Positions 44,895-53,009 of a DNA stretch of 64,000 nt are shown here, in pieces; within the stretch, counting starts at the first letter, position 1, and every line of letters starts with the position of its first letter. The notes under the pieces are model-generated. The model was not told where the DNA came from, searched no databases, and saw nothing but the letters and a program-made list of their open reading frames with translations. The stretch is from positions 62,001 to 126,000 of the forward strand of contig CAMCZV010000003.1 in NCBI GenBank assembly GCA_945888455.1. Reading direction: 5' to 3'. This stretch comes from Candidatus Finniella inopinata (lineage in GTDB: Bacteria > Pseudomonadota > Alphaproteobacteria > Holosporales > Holosporaceae). Position numbers and translations under genes: made by a program.

Positions 44895-45150
44895 TCATAT
44901 CCTCATCAATATCATTTCTTATTGTTTACAAAAAGCATACAGCGGTCAATGGATACAGCATTTTTATTCCTTTTTAATATTCTCTGGTTTTTGACATTTT
45001 TAAGATATCATCGCCAAATTCAGGATAAACAAAATTCAAAAAAATCTCAATCTGATATGTATTGTTCAGAGTTTTTTCAAATATTTCATAATAAAATAAA
45101 ACCAGAGCTTTTAACAGCTATTTTTAAAAATACAAAAAAGGAGAATTCTC

Positions 45151-45468
45151 ATGAAAAAAATAATTGCCTCTTTGGCCCTGTTGTCTTGTGCGTTCAGCAT
45201 TAATGCCGCCAACTGTGAAACCTTTAGGTTATCCCCCTGCTCATCACAAGTTGTCACCATTGCCACAAACAGCTTGAACTCAAAGCAGTTCGCAACCAAC
45301 ATTGATATGAACAAAGGTCCTTGTGGTGAAAAAATGGCCACCGTAAGCCTAGTTCCCACATGCAACCCATGTGCCACGCCTGTTGTCGTAAAGTGCGACC
45401 CCTGTGCAAAGCCAGTGATTCTGGAAACTTCTTGCAACCCATGCGACACCTCTGCATGCTGCATGTAA
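45151..45468 (+). CDS. Small exported Cys-rich protein with CxPC repeats
   Basis: 105 residues with a strong site (AAAGGAG at 45137-45143, 7 bp before the ATG). A signal peptide ends near NAANCE. The mature part holds 11 Cys; CNPC, CDPC and CNPC occur in TCNPCATPVVVKCDPCAKPV and SCNPCDTSACCM, a spaced CxPC array. Such arrays can bind metal or form disulfides in the periplasm, but no family is recognised. The gene lies alone after a 256-bp AT-rich gap and is followed by a hairpin, so it is probably its own transcript. The function is unknown. Confidence 0.7.
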   Translation: MKKIIASLALLSCAFSINAANCETFRLSPCSSQVVTIATNSLNSKQFATNIDMNKGPCGEKMATVSLVPTCNPCATPVVVKCDPCAKPVILETSCNPCDTSACCM

Positions 45469-45498
45469 GATCGGCGGCCTGTTGTTAATGGGCCAAAC

Positions 45499-45524
45499 AC
45501 CAGAGGGAGTTTTCTTCCTCTGGT
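45499..45524. terminator. Hairpin after the Cys-rich protein gene
   Basis: Perfect 8-bp stem ACCAGAGG (45499-45506) / CCTCTGGT (45517-45524) around a 10-nt loop containing TTTT. No T-run follows, so it may stabilise the mRNA end rather than terminate. It lies 31 bp after the stop codon. Confidence 0.45.
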
Positions 45525-45593
45525 CATCCCACAGGATTGCATCCACACCCATCCATTGGTATGGTCAGACAAAACCCCCTGCACTGTATTCAA

Positions 45594-46124
45594 ATGTCTC
45601 ATATCTTAACCCTATTTACCTTTCCCCGCTTGGCCATGGTGATATGGTGTAAAGATGACCTGATGCAAACGCCCTGCCCTCACTCTTCTCTATTCCAGCC
45701 TATACCCACAGCATGCGCCATGCATTATGATCCCAAACCCGCCTGTGAAATCTTGTTGCCACAATTATGGCACCAAATGCCCCACAACCATACCATCACC
45801 AGTATGGCCACATTACACGAACCTGGTCCCTTTACCGCAACCAGAGCCGGTCAATCCTTTGCCAAAGGGCTGGCCGCACCCGAATGGACTGTGTTTAGCG
45901 CCTCTTTTTTTGATCTATTAGACAAAGAACAGCAAGAAAAAGCCTGGATCGATACAGGGGGCCATCACTGGGTTAATCGGCACGGAAACGTTATTTCTGA
46001 AACCACACCACCACAGCATGGTATATCAGGCAGTACGTGCACAGAATTAGACATGTTGGGGTGGTCCAAACGCCTGGCCACTTTATGTTGTGATTTTCAA
46101 CAAAACAAATCAAAAACACTGTAA
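45594..46124 (+). CDS. TsaB-like protein (tRNA t6A biosynthesis), divergent
   Basis: 176 residues from ATG 45594 (the frame is open from 45537). The best signature is EPGPFTATRAGQSFAKGLAA, corresponding to the GPGSFTGLRxGLAxAKGLA motif of TsaB/YeaZ. The preceding helix-strand order fits the ASKHA fold, including TFPRLAMVIW at the start. TsaB dimerises with TsaD to install threonylcarbamoyl on A37. The usual TsaB signature near the N-terminus (LDTS) is not visible and the protein is shorter than the family's 220-230. It may be a very fast-evolving TsaB; no neighbour supports this. Confidence 0.55.
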   Translation: MSHILTLFTFPRLAMVIWCKDDLMQTPCPHSSLFQPIPTACAMHYDPKPACEILLPQLWHQMPHNHTITSMATLHEPGPFTATRAGQSFAKGLAAPEWTVFSASFFDLLDKEQQEKAWIDTGGHHWVNRHGNVISETTPPQHGISGSTCTELDMLGWSKRLATLCCDFQQNKSKTL

Positions 46125-46182
46125 AAATAGATGCATTTTTATCATTTTCACTGTTATAATTCAATCAATATTGTAAAAACAA

Positions 46183-46680
46183 TTGCAAAAAGTGCGCTTT
46201 CTATTTTTAAAATCCCTGATGTTGTTCGGTATAACTCAGACCGTTCAGTGCTATGCCTGGCCGACACAAACACAATCCAATGCCGTCCGATTTAATACTG
46301 CCCGATTTAATGCCATCCGATTTCGATTGAAAGACAAAAAACCAGTGCAGGCGCTGTCCACCTCTTGGAAACCCATGTGTCTGGGTCAATTACAAACGGG
46401 TGCAGGCAAACGCCCATTGCCTTCATCGCGCACAATGTTATCGACCACGGACATGAAAATCTTTTCAAATCCAGAAATATCGGGAAATCGATCGCCTGAT
46501 GGCACCTTGTCTTTAAAGGACATGCCGCCTGAATATTTCGCGATTTTGTCCACCAGTGCTCAAAATTCCTCTGCCCTGATGAAGGATTATGCCGGTGTGT
46601 CCGGTGGTATGGATTTATTTGGCATCCGGTCCATGTTTGTTTCACCCAGTACCACCACCATCACATCTGATTTTCAGTAA
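46183..46680 (+). CDS. Small exported protein of unknown function
   Basis: 165 residues from a TTG start (46183). A hydrophobic signal (LFLKSLMLFGITQTVQCYA) is followed by an in-frame repeat AVRFNTARFNAIRFRL, produced by a 14-15 bp repeat of TCCGATTTAATGCC-like units. The rest is Ser/Thr-rich with no Cys after the signal region except one. No family is recognised. It follows the TsaB-like gene and precedes another small exported peptide, so secreted products cluster here. No Shine-Dalgarno is clear, so the start is uncertain. Confidence 0.5.
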   Translation: MQKVRFLFLKSLMLFGITQTVQCYAWPTQTQSNAVRFNTARFNAIRFRLKDKKPVQALSTSWKPMCLGQLQTGAGKRPLPSSRTMLSTTDMKIFSNPEISGNRSPDGTLSLKDMPPEYFAILSTSAQNSSALMKDYAGVSGGMDLFGIRSMFVSPSTTTITSDFQ

Positions 46681-46790
46681 TGTGGAGCCACAGATTTACA
46701 TCATTTTGTATAAACGTGTTATGGAAAAACCCCCTGTTTGTCATTGATGGTTTTTTAAATCCACCATGATAATTTTGAACAACACCGCCG

Positions 46791-46946
46791 ATGAAACGAT
46801 CCAAAATGATTTCAAAAATAACAGGACTGATGGGTGGGTTGTGTCTCTTGGCTGGACCTGTATTTTCAGGAATAAATGTGATTGAAAACCAATCCTTAAT
46901 GGACCCCTATTTTTTCAAGGAATATAATTCTGGAATGGTGAACTAA
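46791..46946 (+). CDS. 51-residue exported peptide abutting the SDR gene
   Basis: ATG 46791 to TAA 46946 encodes 51 residues. Basic MKRSKMISK is followed by a hydrophobic core GLMGGLCLLAGPVFS and a predicted cleavage site near FSG, leaving a mature peptide of about 25 residues (INVIENQSLMDPYFFKEYNS). The next ATG, of the SDR gene, follows the TAA without any gap, indicating translational coupling. No family is recognised. It could be a genuine small secreted peptide or the degenerate start of a longer gene. Confidence 0.5.
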   Translation: MKRSKMISKITGLMGGLCLLAGPVFSGINVIENQSLMDPYFFKEYNSGMVN

Positions 46947-47687
46947 ATGGGTCAAGAATCCTCTGCCAACAAAATAGCATTGGTGACCCACGGCATTCAT
47001 GGCATCGGGGCAGCCATCTGCAAAACCCTGCATTCAGAGGGGTATACGGTCATTGCCCATCATCAAAATGATTGGTCTTTGGCCCGCTCTTTTACCTCAG
47101 AAACGGGCATTCCCATTATGGAGTGGCCACTGTCCTCTTGGTCAGATTGTCAAAGTGCCGTATCCGATATTGCAACCCATTGGGGCCATATTTCTGTTCT
47201 CATTCACCATGTGCGCGCCTATCCCAATCAATCGTTAAATCGCACCACCATGAGGCAATGGCAATCGGGTGTCAACATTCCATTAGATGGCATGTTTGCT
47301 TTAACCCATTCTGTAACGGAAAATATGTGTCGCCAGGGCTATGGCCGTATTATTACAGTGGGGTCTTTTCATGGCGTATGCAGTTCAAAATCCGCTTGTA
47401 TGATCAGCACGGTCAGTGGGGGAATGATGGGGTTTACCAAGGCATTGGCTCATGAAGTCGGTCCCCATGGCGTCACGGCCAATATGGTGGCCACAGGCCA
47501 TATTCGCACCGATGACATTGATCGGGTTTGCCCAGATGTTTTGGAATCATGCATGAAATCCATTCCATTGAAACGCATGGGTATCCCAGAAGAAATTGCA
47601 GATTTGGTCTTGTTCTTATGCTCTAAACCGGCATCATTCATTACAGGATCGACCATTCATGTCAATGGCGGGCAATGGATGGCCTGA
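46947..47687 (+). CDS. SDR-family protein (PhaB/FabG-like) lacking catalytic residues
   Basis: 246 residues. The fold is clearly that of acetoacetyl-CoA or ACP reductases, with THGIHGIGAAICKTLHSEGY at the nucleotide site, GRIITVGSFHGVC and MMGFTKALAHEVGPHGVTAN, ending FITGSTIHVNGGQWMA. Alignment by eye to PhaB places the catalytic Tyr and Lys of YxxxK at ISTVS, so both are missing. The NNAG motif is IHHVR, and TGGxxGIG is THGIHGIG. Normal members use NAD(P)H to reduce ketones; this one is probably not catalytic, or uses a different chemistry. It abuts a 51-residue exported peptide gene upstream. Confidence 0.8.
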   Translation: MGQESSANKIALVTHGIHGIGAAICKTLHSEGYTVIAHHQNDWSLARSFTSETGIPIMEWPLSSWSDCQSAVSDIATHWGHISVLIHHVRAYPNQSLNRTTMRQWQSGVNIPLDGMFALTHSVTENMCRQGYGRIITVGSFHGVCSSKSACMISTVSGGMMGFTKALAHEVGPHGVTANMVATGHIRTDDIDRVCPDVLESCMKSIPLKRMGIPEEIADLVLFLCSKPASFITGSTIHVNGGQWMA

Positions 47688-47775
47688 ATGCGTCACGGCT
47701 GATCCAGTAAACAGGCGAATAAAGACATAGCCTTTTCTCCAATCTGTGCGTATAAATAAAGGACAGGTGCAATGC

Positions 47776-48579
47776 ATGAAAAATTTTATGTCCCCGGGTT
47801 TTTTTATACTGAAAAAATTGTATCAGAACATCAAAGATGCCTTTTGGATTTTTTGTCAGTCTCTTTCCTTTTTCTGGTTTTGTGTGCGCACATTAACCGC
47901 CTGCATTCAGGGACCATTTTATAGGAGCATTTTTCTGAATCAATGGAAAATGATGGCGTTTCAATCCATTCCTTTGATGGCTTTAACGGCTCTGTTTACG
48001 GGCATGGTTTTGGCCCTGCAGAGCGCATCTGCCTTTGCGAGTTTTTCTACAGAAGCCACCTTGCCGCACATCGTAACCTTATCCGTTGTCAGGGAATTGG
48101 CCCCCGTATTGGGCGGATTGATGATGGCCGGCCGATGGGGATCGTCTATGACAGCCGAGGTGTCAACCATGCGTGTGACGGATCAAATTGACGCCTTGGT
48201 CACGTTATCCACCAACCCTTTAGGATATCTGGTCGTACCGCGAATATTGTCGGCCACGTTGGCCATGCCCTGTTTAATCCTGTTGGCCGATGTGGTGGGC
48301 ATTGTGGGTGGCGGAATCGTTGCCACCAGCCATTGTTCCATGCTGTGGAGTCAATATATCGTCAAAATTTTAGACGTATTGGTCTGGTCCGATGTGGGGG
48401 CCGGGATGATCAAAGCCTGTGCTTTTGGATTGACCATTTCCCTGATCGGGTGTTACCAGGGGTATTATGCCACAGGAGGAACCCAAGGCGTTGGTTTGTC
48501 CACAACCCGCAGTGTGGTCCAATCCAGTACATACATCTTGTTATTAAACTATTTTTTGACATCACTTTTGTTTCAATAA
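47776..48579 (+). CDS. mlaE: MlaE-type lipid transport permease
   Basis: 267 residues from ATG 47776, which has AAAGGACAGG upstream; the frame is open to 47746. Hallmarks are the conserved LTALFTGMVLALQSASAF, LSVVRELAPVLGGLMMAGR and AEVSTMRVTDQIDALVTL motif, plus SLIGCYQGYYATGGTQGVGL. MlaE forms the membrane core of the MlaFEDB ABC system that moves phospholipids between the two membranes. mlaF and mlaD are not adjacent: a small exported gene and SDR precede it and a porin follows. The ATPase and MCE subunits must be encoded elsewhere. Confidence 0.9.
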   Translation: MKNFMSPGFFILKKLYQNIKDAFWIFCQSLSFFWFCVRTLTACIQGPFYRSIFLNQWKMMAFQSIPLMALTALFTGMVLALQSASAFASFSTEATLPHIVTLSVVRELAPVLGGLMMAGRWGSSMTAEVSTMRVTDQIDALVTLSTNPLGYLVVPRILSATLAMPCLILLADVVGIVGGGIVATSHCSMLWSQYIVKILDVLVWSDVGAGMIKACAFGLTISLIGCYQGYYATGGTQGVGLSTTRSVVQSSTYILLLNYFLTSLLFQ

Positions 48580-48699
48580 AATAGAAAACGTAAAAGATCA
48601 TTATGTTTTAAAAAATCATTTGGACTGGGCTGTGTAGATGCAAAAAGCATATTCCACTGGTCATTTGTAAAAAAAACGCTAAGAAAGAGGCATTTTCCC

Positions 48700-50256
48700 T
48701 TGTTTTCTGGAAAAACCCGTGATATACACGTACTGAAGCATTTAAAACAATCATGTGTGTTACGCTATCATTTTTTAGCAGCGTTGTGCTGTTTACTTTA
48801 TACGTGCGCAGTCGTGGCTGATGCTCCGGCAAAAGCGCCATCCCTATCCTCTGTTAAAAACGGGTTCGAGGTGGTATTCAGCGGAAAAATGATGTTTGAA
48901 ATGCCGTTTGGTCAAAATCAAAAACAGCAAACCTTTTTGTTTTCTGGTGAGGGATTTCAAAAATTATTTCAAACAAAAAGCACGACATTTAATACCTATA
49001 ATGCCAATAATATGTTCTTGATTAACAGTTCAAGATTCACAATTACGGCATCTAAACAAGTCAATGATTGGACCATATCGTTGGTTGGTTCTTATAATAT
49101 TAACCAAGGTGCTGGTGGCAAGGGTGCGGTCAAAGAGGCCTATATCCTGTTTGATAATGGTCTATTTGGAACGCTTGCTCTGGGTAACACCTATGGTGTC
49201 GAAGATGTCACCTCCATGGGCGCAGGGGACGTGGCCCAAGGATCGGGAGCATTTCATGGGACGGGTTTTTCAAAGTTTTTACCAGAAACCACAGGAGTTT
49301 TGCTCTATCCCAGTATTGCAGGATATACAGCGACTTCAACAAAAGTTCGCTATATTTCTTCACGCATCAAACAGGGCGTGCTGAAAGGATTACAGGCCTC
49401 TGTTTCGTATACACCCAATACGATGCATCGTGGTGAAATGAGTCTAAACACCGGAATTTCACCTTTGCGTGAACCGTTTTCCCCTTTTGATCTGAACAGC
49501 ATTGCCTGGGGCATTAACTATTTAACCCAATGGAACAAGGGCAGCTTTGGATTGTCATTTGTTCAAATCACAGCCAAAACCCAAGCAGAAAAACCCCTGC
49601 TGCCCCAAGATGCAGTTAATGAAATTACCGTAGACGGAAAAGTCGCCCAAGAGGGACGGCCTGAACTGACAGGTAACGAGTTACAGCGTTTTAACACCAA
49701 CGCCTATCAGTTGGGTGGCGTCATCACGCTGGGGCCTATTTCCTTTGGAATCGAGTATATACATAACGGCAAATCCCATATGCTGAAAAACGATTATAAC
49801 CCCATCATATTGAATGAACAGGGTACCGAAGTAAAATCGGGTATTAATCCAGGCACCATCGCATTCAATGGATCAGAAACAACCTTTGAATCCAAAAAAT
49901 ACGTGGCCTCTGCCTCTGGTAATGGGAAAATCGTTAACATGTCCCTGGGGTATACCGGTGATACTTATGGCGTCAGCTTGTCCTATTTGCAATCCAGCGT
50001 CAGAACTGGATTTTTAGGGGAAGGTCAAACCAAAAGCGAAAAAGCGACTTGCCAAGGGTATATTCTGTCTACCCAATACAATGCCATGCCTGGTATTGTG
50101 CCCTATATCGAACTTGGAACGTTCAAGCTGAACAATCCAGATTGGGCATACACCAGCACCATGATTCCATCCCTTACACGATTTGATTTTTCTGGCGTAC
50201 CAGGCAAGTCCAATTTTACGAACACCGCGATTGTGGGTGTCAAAGTTCAATTTTAA
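48700..50256 (+). CDS. Outer-membrane porin
   Basis: 518 residues from a TTG start with AAGAAAGAGG upstream. A signal peptide occupies about residues 20-41 (RYHFLAALCCLLYTCAVVA). The barrel part shows porin features: alternating strands, the turn FDNGLFGTLALGNTYGVED, SYTPNTMHRGEMSLNTG and a C-terminal Phe (GVKVQF), as the BAM machine prefers. The overall layout resembles the Gram-negative porin (Porin_4) family of alphaproteobacteria and Rickettsiales. It would provide passive uptake through the outer membrane. No regulatory site is obvious. It is followed by an HU gene after 40 bp. Confidence 0.85.
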   Translation: MFSGKTRDIHVLKHLKQSCVLRYHFLAALCCLLYTCAVVADAPAKAPSLSSVKNGFEVVFSGKMMFEMPFGQNQKQQTFLFSGEGFQKLFQTKSTTFNTYNANNMFLINSSRFTITASKQVNDWTISLVGSYNINQGAGGKGAVKEAYILFDNGLFGTLALGNTYGVEDVTSMGAGDVAQGSGAFHGTGFSKFLPETTGVLLYPSIAGYTATSTKVRYISSRIKQGVLKGLQASVSYTPNTMHRGEMSLNTGISPLREPFSPFDLNSIAWGINYLTQWNKGSFGLSFVQITAKTQAEKPLLPQDAVNEITVDGKVAQEGRPELTGNELQRFNTNAYQLGGVITLGPISFGIEYIHNGKSHMLKNDYNPIILNEQGTEVKSGINPGTIAFNGSETTFESKKYVASASGNGKIVNMSLGYTGDTYGVSLSYLQSSVRTGFLGEGQTKSEKATCQGYILSTQYNAMPGIVPYIELGTFKLNNPDWAYTSTMIPSLTRFDFSGVPGKSNFTNTAIVGVKVQF

Positions 50257-50296
50257 ACCCTTACACCATCCATTTCATTTTCAGGAGCTCAATACG

Positions 50297-50620
50297 ATGT
50301 CCGTTACAAACACCCTTGCTAGCCAGTCAAAAATCACAAAAAAGAATCTGGTCAAAGAAATTGCTGATCATCTGCACATGTCACAAAGTGATGTGGAAAA
50401 AGTGCTCGATTCCTTTATCGACATTACATCCGATCATTTGCAACAACGCCATGACGTGCGTTTGACAGGTTTTGGAATTTTCAGTACCCGTGATCGCAAA
50501 GCCAGCACCGCACGCAACCCTGCAACGGGAGCAGAAATTCATGTCCAAGCCTCTGTGGTACCCACTTTTCGTCCGGGGTCTCAATTGCGTGAGAAAATCA
50601 ATCCAGCCACCGTTGGGTAG
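50297..50620 (+). CDS. HU-family DNA-binding protein
   Basis: 107 residues from ATG 50297 with AGGAG at 50283-50287; the longer frame runs into the porin end and is not coding. HU landmarks are the helix pair KKNLVKEIADHLHMSQSDVE, VRLTGFGIFSTRDRKASTAR and the arm RNPATGAEIHVQASVVPTFR, with the intercalating Pro in NPATG. The N-terminal extension (SVTNTLASQSKIT) is about 12 residues longer than usual. It bends and compacts DNA. A different IHF-type gene is at 26675-26995. Confidence 0.93.
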   Translation: MSVTNTLASQSKITKKNLVKEIADHLHMSQSDVEKVLDSFIDITSDHLQQRHDVRLTGFGIFSTRDRKASTARNPATGAEIHVQASVVPTFRPGSQLREKINPATVG

Positions 50621-50647
50621 TTCGCATTTATCCAAAAGGATCCATCT

Positions 50648-51568
50648 GTGATGGCCTCAGGATCTGTGCCTTTAACCCATTTTCAGCCTGCCTCTGTTAA
50701 GATTTTTGGGGCGGGCGCGTGGGGGTCTGCGCTGGCTGAATTAATCAGAGAAACCCAGCACTCTGTTTCATTGTGGAATCGTACCCCTAAACCGGGAACC
50801 TCTACCTATCTGACAGAATCCATAAGCCCCCATTCTCATATCATTATTGCCATTTCTGTCCAACATGTGGGCTCTTTTTGCCACATTCTGAAATCAGAAA
50901 ACATTACACCATCTGTCATTTGGATTGCATCCAAGGGATTGGATTCTGAATCCGGTAACCCTCTGTGCACCCGTGTACAAGAATGGTTTCCATCATCAAT
51001 GGTGGGCGTCATCAGCGGCCCCAATATTGCCAGTGAAATTACCCACCATTTGCCCTGCGGCATGACCATTGCCTGTGAAAATCGGAATGTGTTATTACAA
51101 GGAAAAAGCCTATTTCCCCAACGAATGCTGATAGAAACCAGCACCGATGTCGCAGGGGTATCCTGGTGGGGAGCATTGAAAAACGTCATGGCCATTGGTT
51201 ACGGTTTATTGCAACAAAGCGATATGGGGTACAATATGTCGGCCACATTTTTAACCCTTTGTGCCAAGGAAATCAGTGCCATTGCTCAGGAAAAAGGGGG
51301 CTGCCCTGAAACCATGTTGTCTTTTGCGGGTATGGGTGATTTAATCCTAACCAGCCATTGTCCACAAGGCAGAAATCGCGCCTATGGTCAAGATTTTCCA
51401 AAGGAACCCACCCGTTTGGTGGAAGGTCTGGATACATTACGCACCTTGATGCATCATTCTCAGGGTGAAAAAGCATGGCGCACGCCCATCATCACGGCCA
51501 TATGGGATGTTTTGGAAACCCGTCTGTCGGTTAAAGATTTTCCTGCTCGCATTTTATCCGCACACTGA
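50648..51568 (+). CDS. gpsA: Glycerol-3-phosphate dehydrogenase [NAD(P)+]
   Basis: 306 residues (GTG 50648, or ATG 50651). The N-terminal Rossmann motif is VKIFGAGAWGSALAELI, followed by VISGPNIASEITHHLPCGMT. The catalytic Lys lies in WWGALKNVMAIGYGLLQQSD, the substrate loop is FAGMGDLILTSHCPQGRNRA, and the C-terminus ends in VEGLDTLRTLMHHSQGEKAW. It supplies sn-glycerol-3-phosphate for phospholipid synthesis. The protein is slightly shorter than usual (about 330). It converges with the DUF218-like gene across a 332-bp gap. Confidence 0.93.
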   Translation: MMASGSVPLTHFQPASVKIFGAGAWGSALAELIRETQHSVSLWNRTPKPGTSTYLTESISPHSHIIIAISVQHVGSFCHILKSENITPSVIWIASKGLDSESGNPLCTRVQEWFPSSMVGVISGPNIASEITHHLPCGMTIACENRNVLLQGKSLFPQRMLIETSTDVAGVSWWGALKNVMAIGYGLLQQSDMGYNMSATFLTLCAKEISAIAQEKGGCPETMLSFAGMGDLILTSHCPQGRNRAYGQDFPKEPTRLVEGLDTLRTLMHHSQGEKAWRTPIITAIWDVLETRLSVKDFPARILSAH

Positions 51569-51900
51569 TGGCCTGATCGGATAAACGGGGCACGTCGTTA
51601 CAACGGATTTTAGGGCCCCTCTGCCCGATGGTCCAGCATAGGCGCACTCGGAACAGACTGATGGGCGCGCGGGATGACCAGGATGGTGCTCTGTTATGGG
51701 GAAAACAGATTTCCTGACCGTATCCAAAAATTGGATCAATTGGTTTGTGGTGATTGATATTGCAATTTTCAGAATTAATGCTGCTTAACCTCTTGCATCT
51801 TCCCGCCCCCCACGTCCGTCCACTTATCTTCTCGATCTGGTCTGTTGCTCTAAATACTGATTACGAACCTATTCTTTTTTCTTTGAAAAGAGATCGTTTT
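51569..51900. other. Spacer without a recognisable gene
   Basis: 332 bp between the converging gpsA and 277-residue genes. A short minus-strand frame at 51554-51739 has no ribosome site or recognisable motifs. The left part is GC-richer (GGGCCCC at about 51614-51620 and GGGCGCGCGGG near 51663) and the right part is AT-rich. I see no tRNA, repeat or clear terminator. Confidence 0.5.
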
Positions 51901-52734
51901 TTAGTTTTTTGGTAAAATGCGGTACAAAGATTCCTGTTTTTCATAAGATTCTTTAAAAAAATCCTGTAATTCTTGTTTCTCTATGCGCGATAATTTTGGC
52001 AATGATACACGGGATAAAAAGGATGGCGTAATGGCCCAAATATAGGACCCCAAAGCAGCCAAGGCATCATCCACGTCTATGCCATTTGCCCCAGCCCCCA
52101 CAAATCGGACATTAATCGGGCTGTTACAGGATTGAAGAACGGATTGAATGATGGCTTTTTGATACAACACATGGGGCTGAGACGAAACAAACGTAATGGT
52201 TTTAACGGCTGAATGGTTTTTCAGCCAATTTAAAAGGGTTTTAATGGTGCTTTCCGTTGTGGCTCTGGGCAACAATCCTTTTTCCCCATGAATCATGGTT
52301 ACAGGCCATTTACGCCTAGGCAATGGACTGGAATTATATAAATGCTGTAATAAATCCCGCTCTAGAGAAACACTGCCCCTCTTTTTCTTGATCAAGTCAT
52401 CATATTCTCGACCATCAACACGGGATTGTAATGAGCGCTCTCCTGACAGCAACAGTATATTTTGACGGCGAAACAGACCTTTTTCGATACAGTATTCTAA
52501 AAATTTCAACCTTTTACTCATCGAAGGTCCCGTGGCCCCCAGAACACAAACGGCATCACTGGTTCTGGCATCGGATAAACAAGTATCCACTATACCCAAT
52601 ACTTTTAAACGCGGCAACATACTCTGTTTATACTCTGTGTTATCATATTTTTGACCACATCCCAGCGCTCTTTTCCATGAGTTCTGCGCACCCATTGACG
52701 TTGTGTCTTTTGCACCAAGGTCATGATTTTCCAC
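51901..52734 (-). CDS. Uncharacterised protein, distantly DUF218/YdcF-like
   Basis: 277 residues from GTG 52734; an internal Met near residue 39 (MLPRLKVLG) is a plausible alternative. The order of blocks resembles YdcF/ElyC proteins: a glycine-containing strand-loop (CVLGATGPSMSKRLKFLEYC), LLLSGERSLQSR, EKGLLPRATTESTIKTLLNW and the strand ITFVSSQPHVLYQKAIIQ. In that family a Thr/Glu-rich motif and a VTS-H pattern define the site, but the match here is partial. No signal peptide is visible. Basic tail at the C-terminus. The assignment is tentative; the function is unknown. Confidence 0.5.
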   Translation of the reverse strand: MENHDLGAKDTTSMGAQNSWKRALGCGQKYDNTEYKQSMLPRLKVLGIVDTCLSDARTSDAVCVLGATGPSMSKRLKFLEYCIEKGLFRRQNILLLSGERSLQSRVDGREYDDLIKKKRGSVSLERDLLQHLYNSSPLPRRKWPVTMIHGEKGLLPRATTESTIKTLLNWLKNHSAVKTITFVSSQPHVLYQKAIIQSVLQSCNSPINVRFVGAGANGIDVDDALAALGSYIWAITPSFLSRVSLPKLSRIEKQELQDFFKESYEKQESLYRILPKN

Positions 52735-52790
52735 AAATCTGATTTGGTAAGACTCCCACTGATCACAGGATTTTCCTCATCGATTCCTGT

Positions 52791-53009
52791 TTATTTCAGT
52801 AAAAAAGTAAAGGCTTTTTTCTGTTCTTTTGAACAAAAACCATAATACTCCCACAGGGTTTTACAGCTCTTAACATCATCAATACCATGATTTTTTACAG
52901 AAAAAGATGTTATAATGGGCATAAAATATAACAAAAATGGTGCTACAGCCATACAAAAAAGATAGAATTTTTGCTGTTTTACCCCAGTCCATTTCAAAGC
53001 GTTAATCAT
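52791..53009 (-). CDS. Small single-helix membrane protein coupled to holB
   Basis: 72 residues from ATG 53009, which overlaps the holB stop (ATGA). One hydrophobic helix (FYLFCMAVAPFLLYFMPIIT) follows a basic start, and a polar tail with two Cys follows (SCKTLWEYYGFCSKEQKKAF). The overlap suggests it is translated from the holB message. No family is recognised. It could be the N-terminal part of the following 277-residue protein, separated by a frameshift, since membrane-anchored YdcF-like proteins have this design. Confidence 0.4.
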   Translation of the reverse strand: MINALKWTGVKQQKFYLFCMAVAPFLLYFMPIITSFSVKNHGIDDVKSCKTLWEYYGFCSKEQKKAFTFLLK

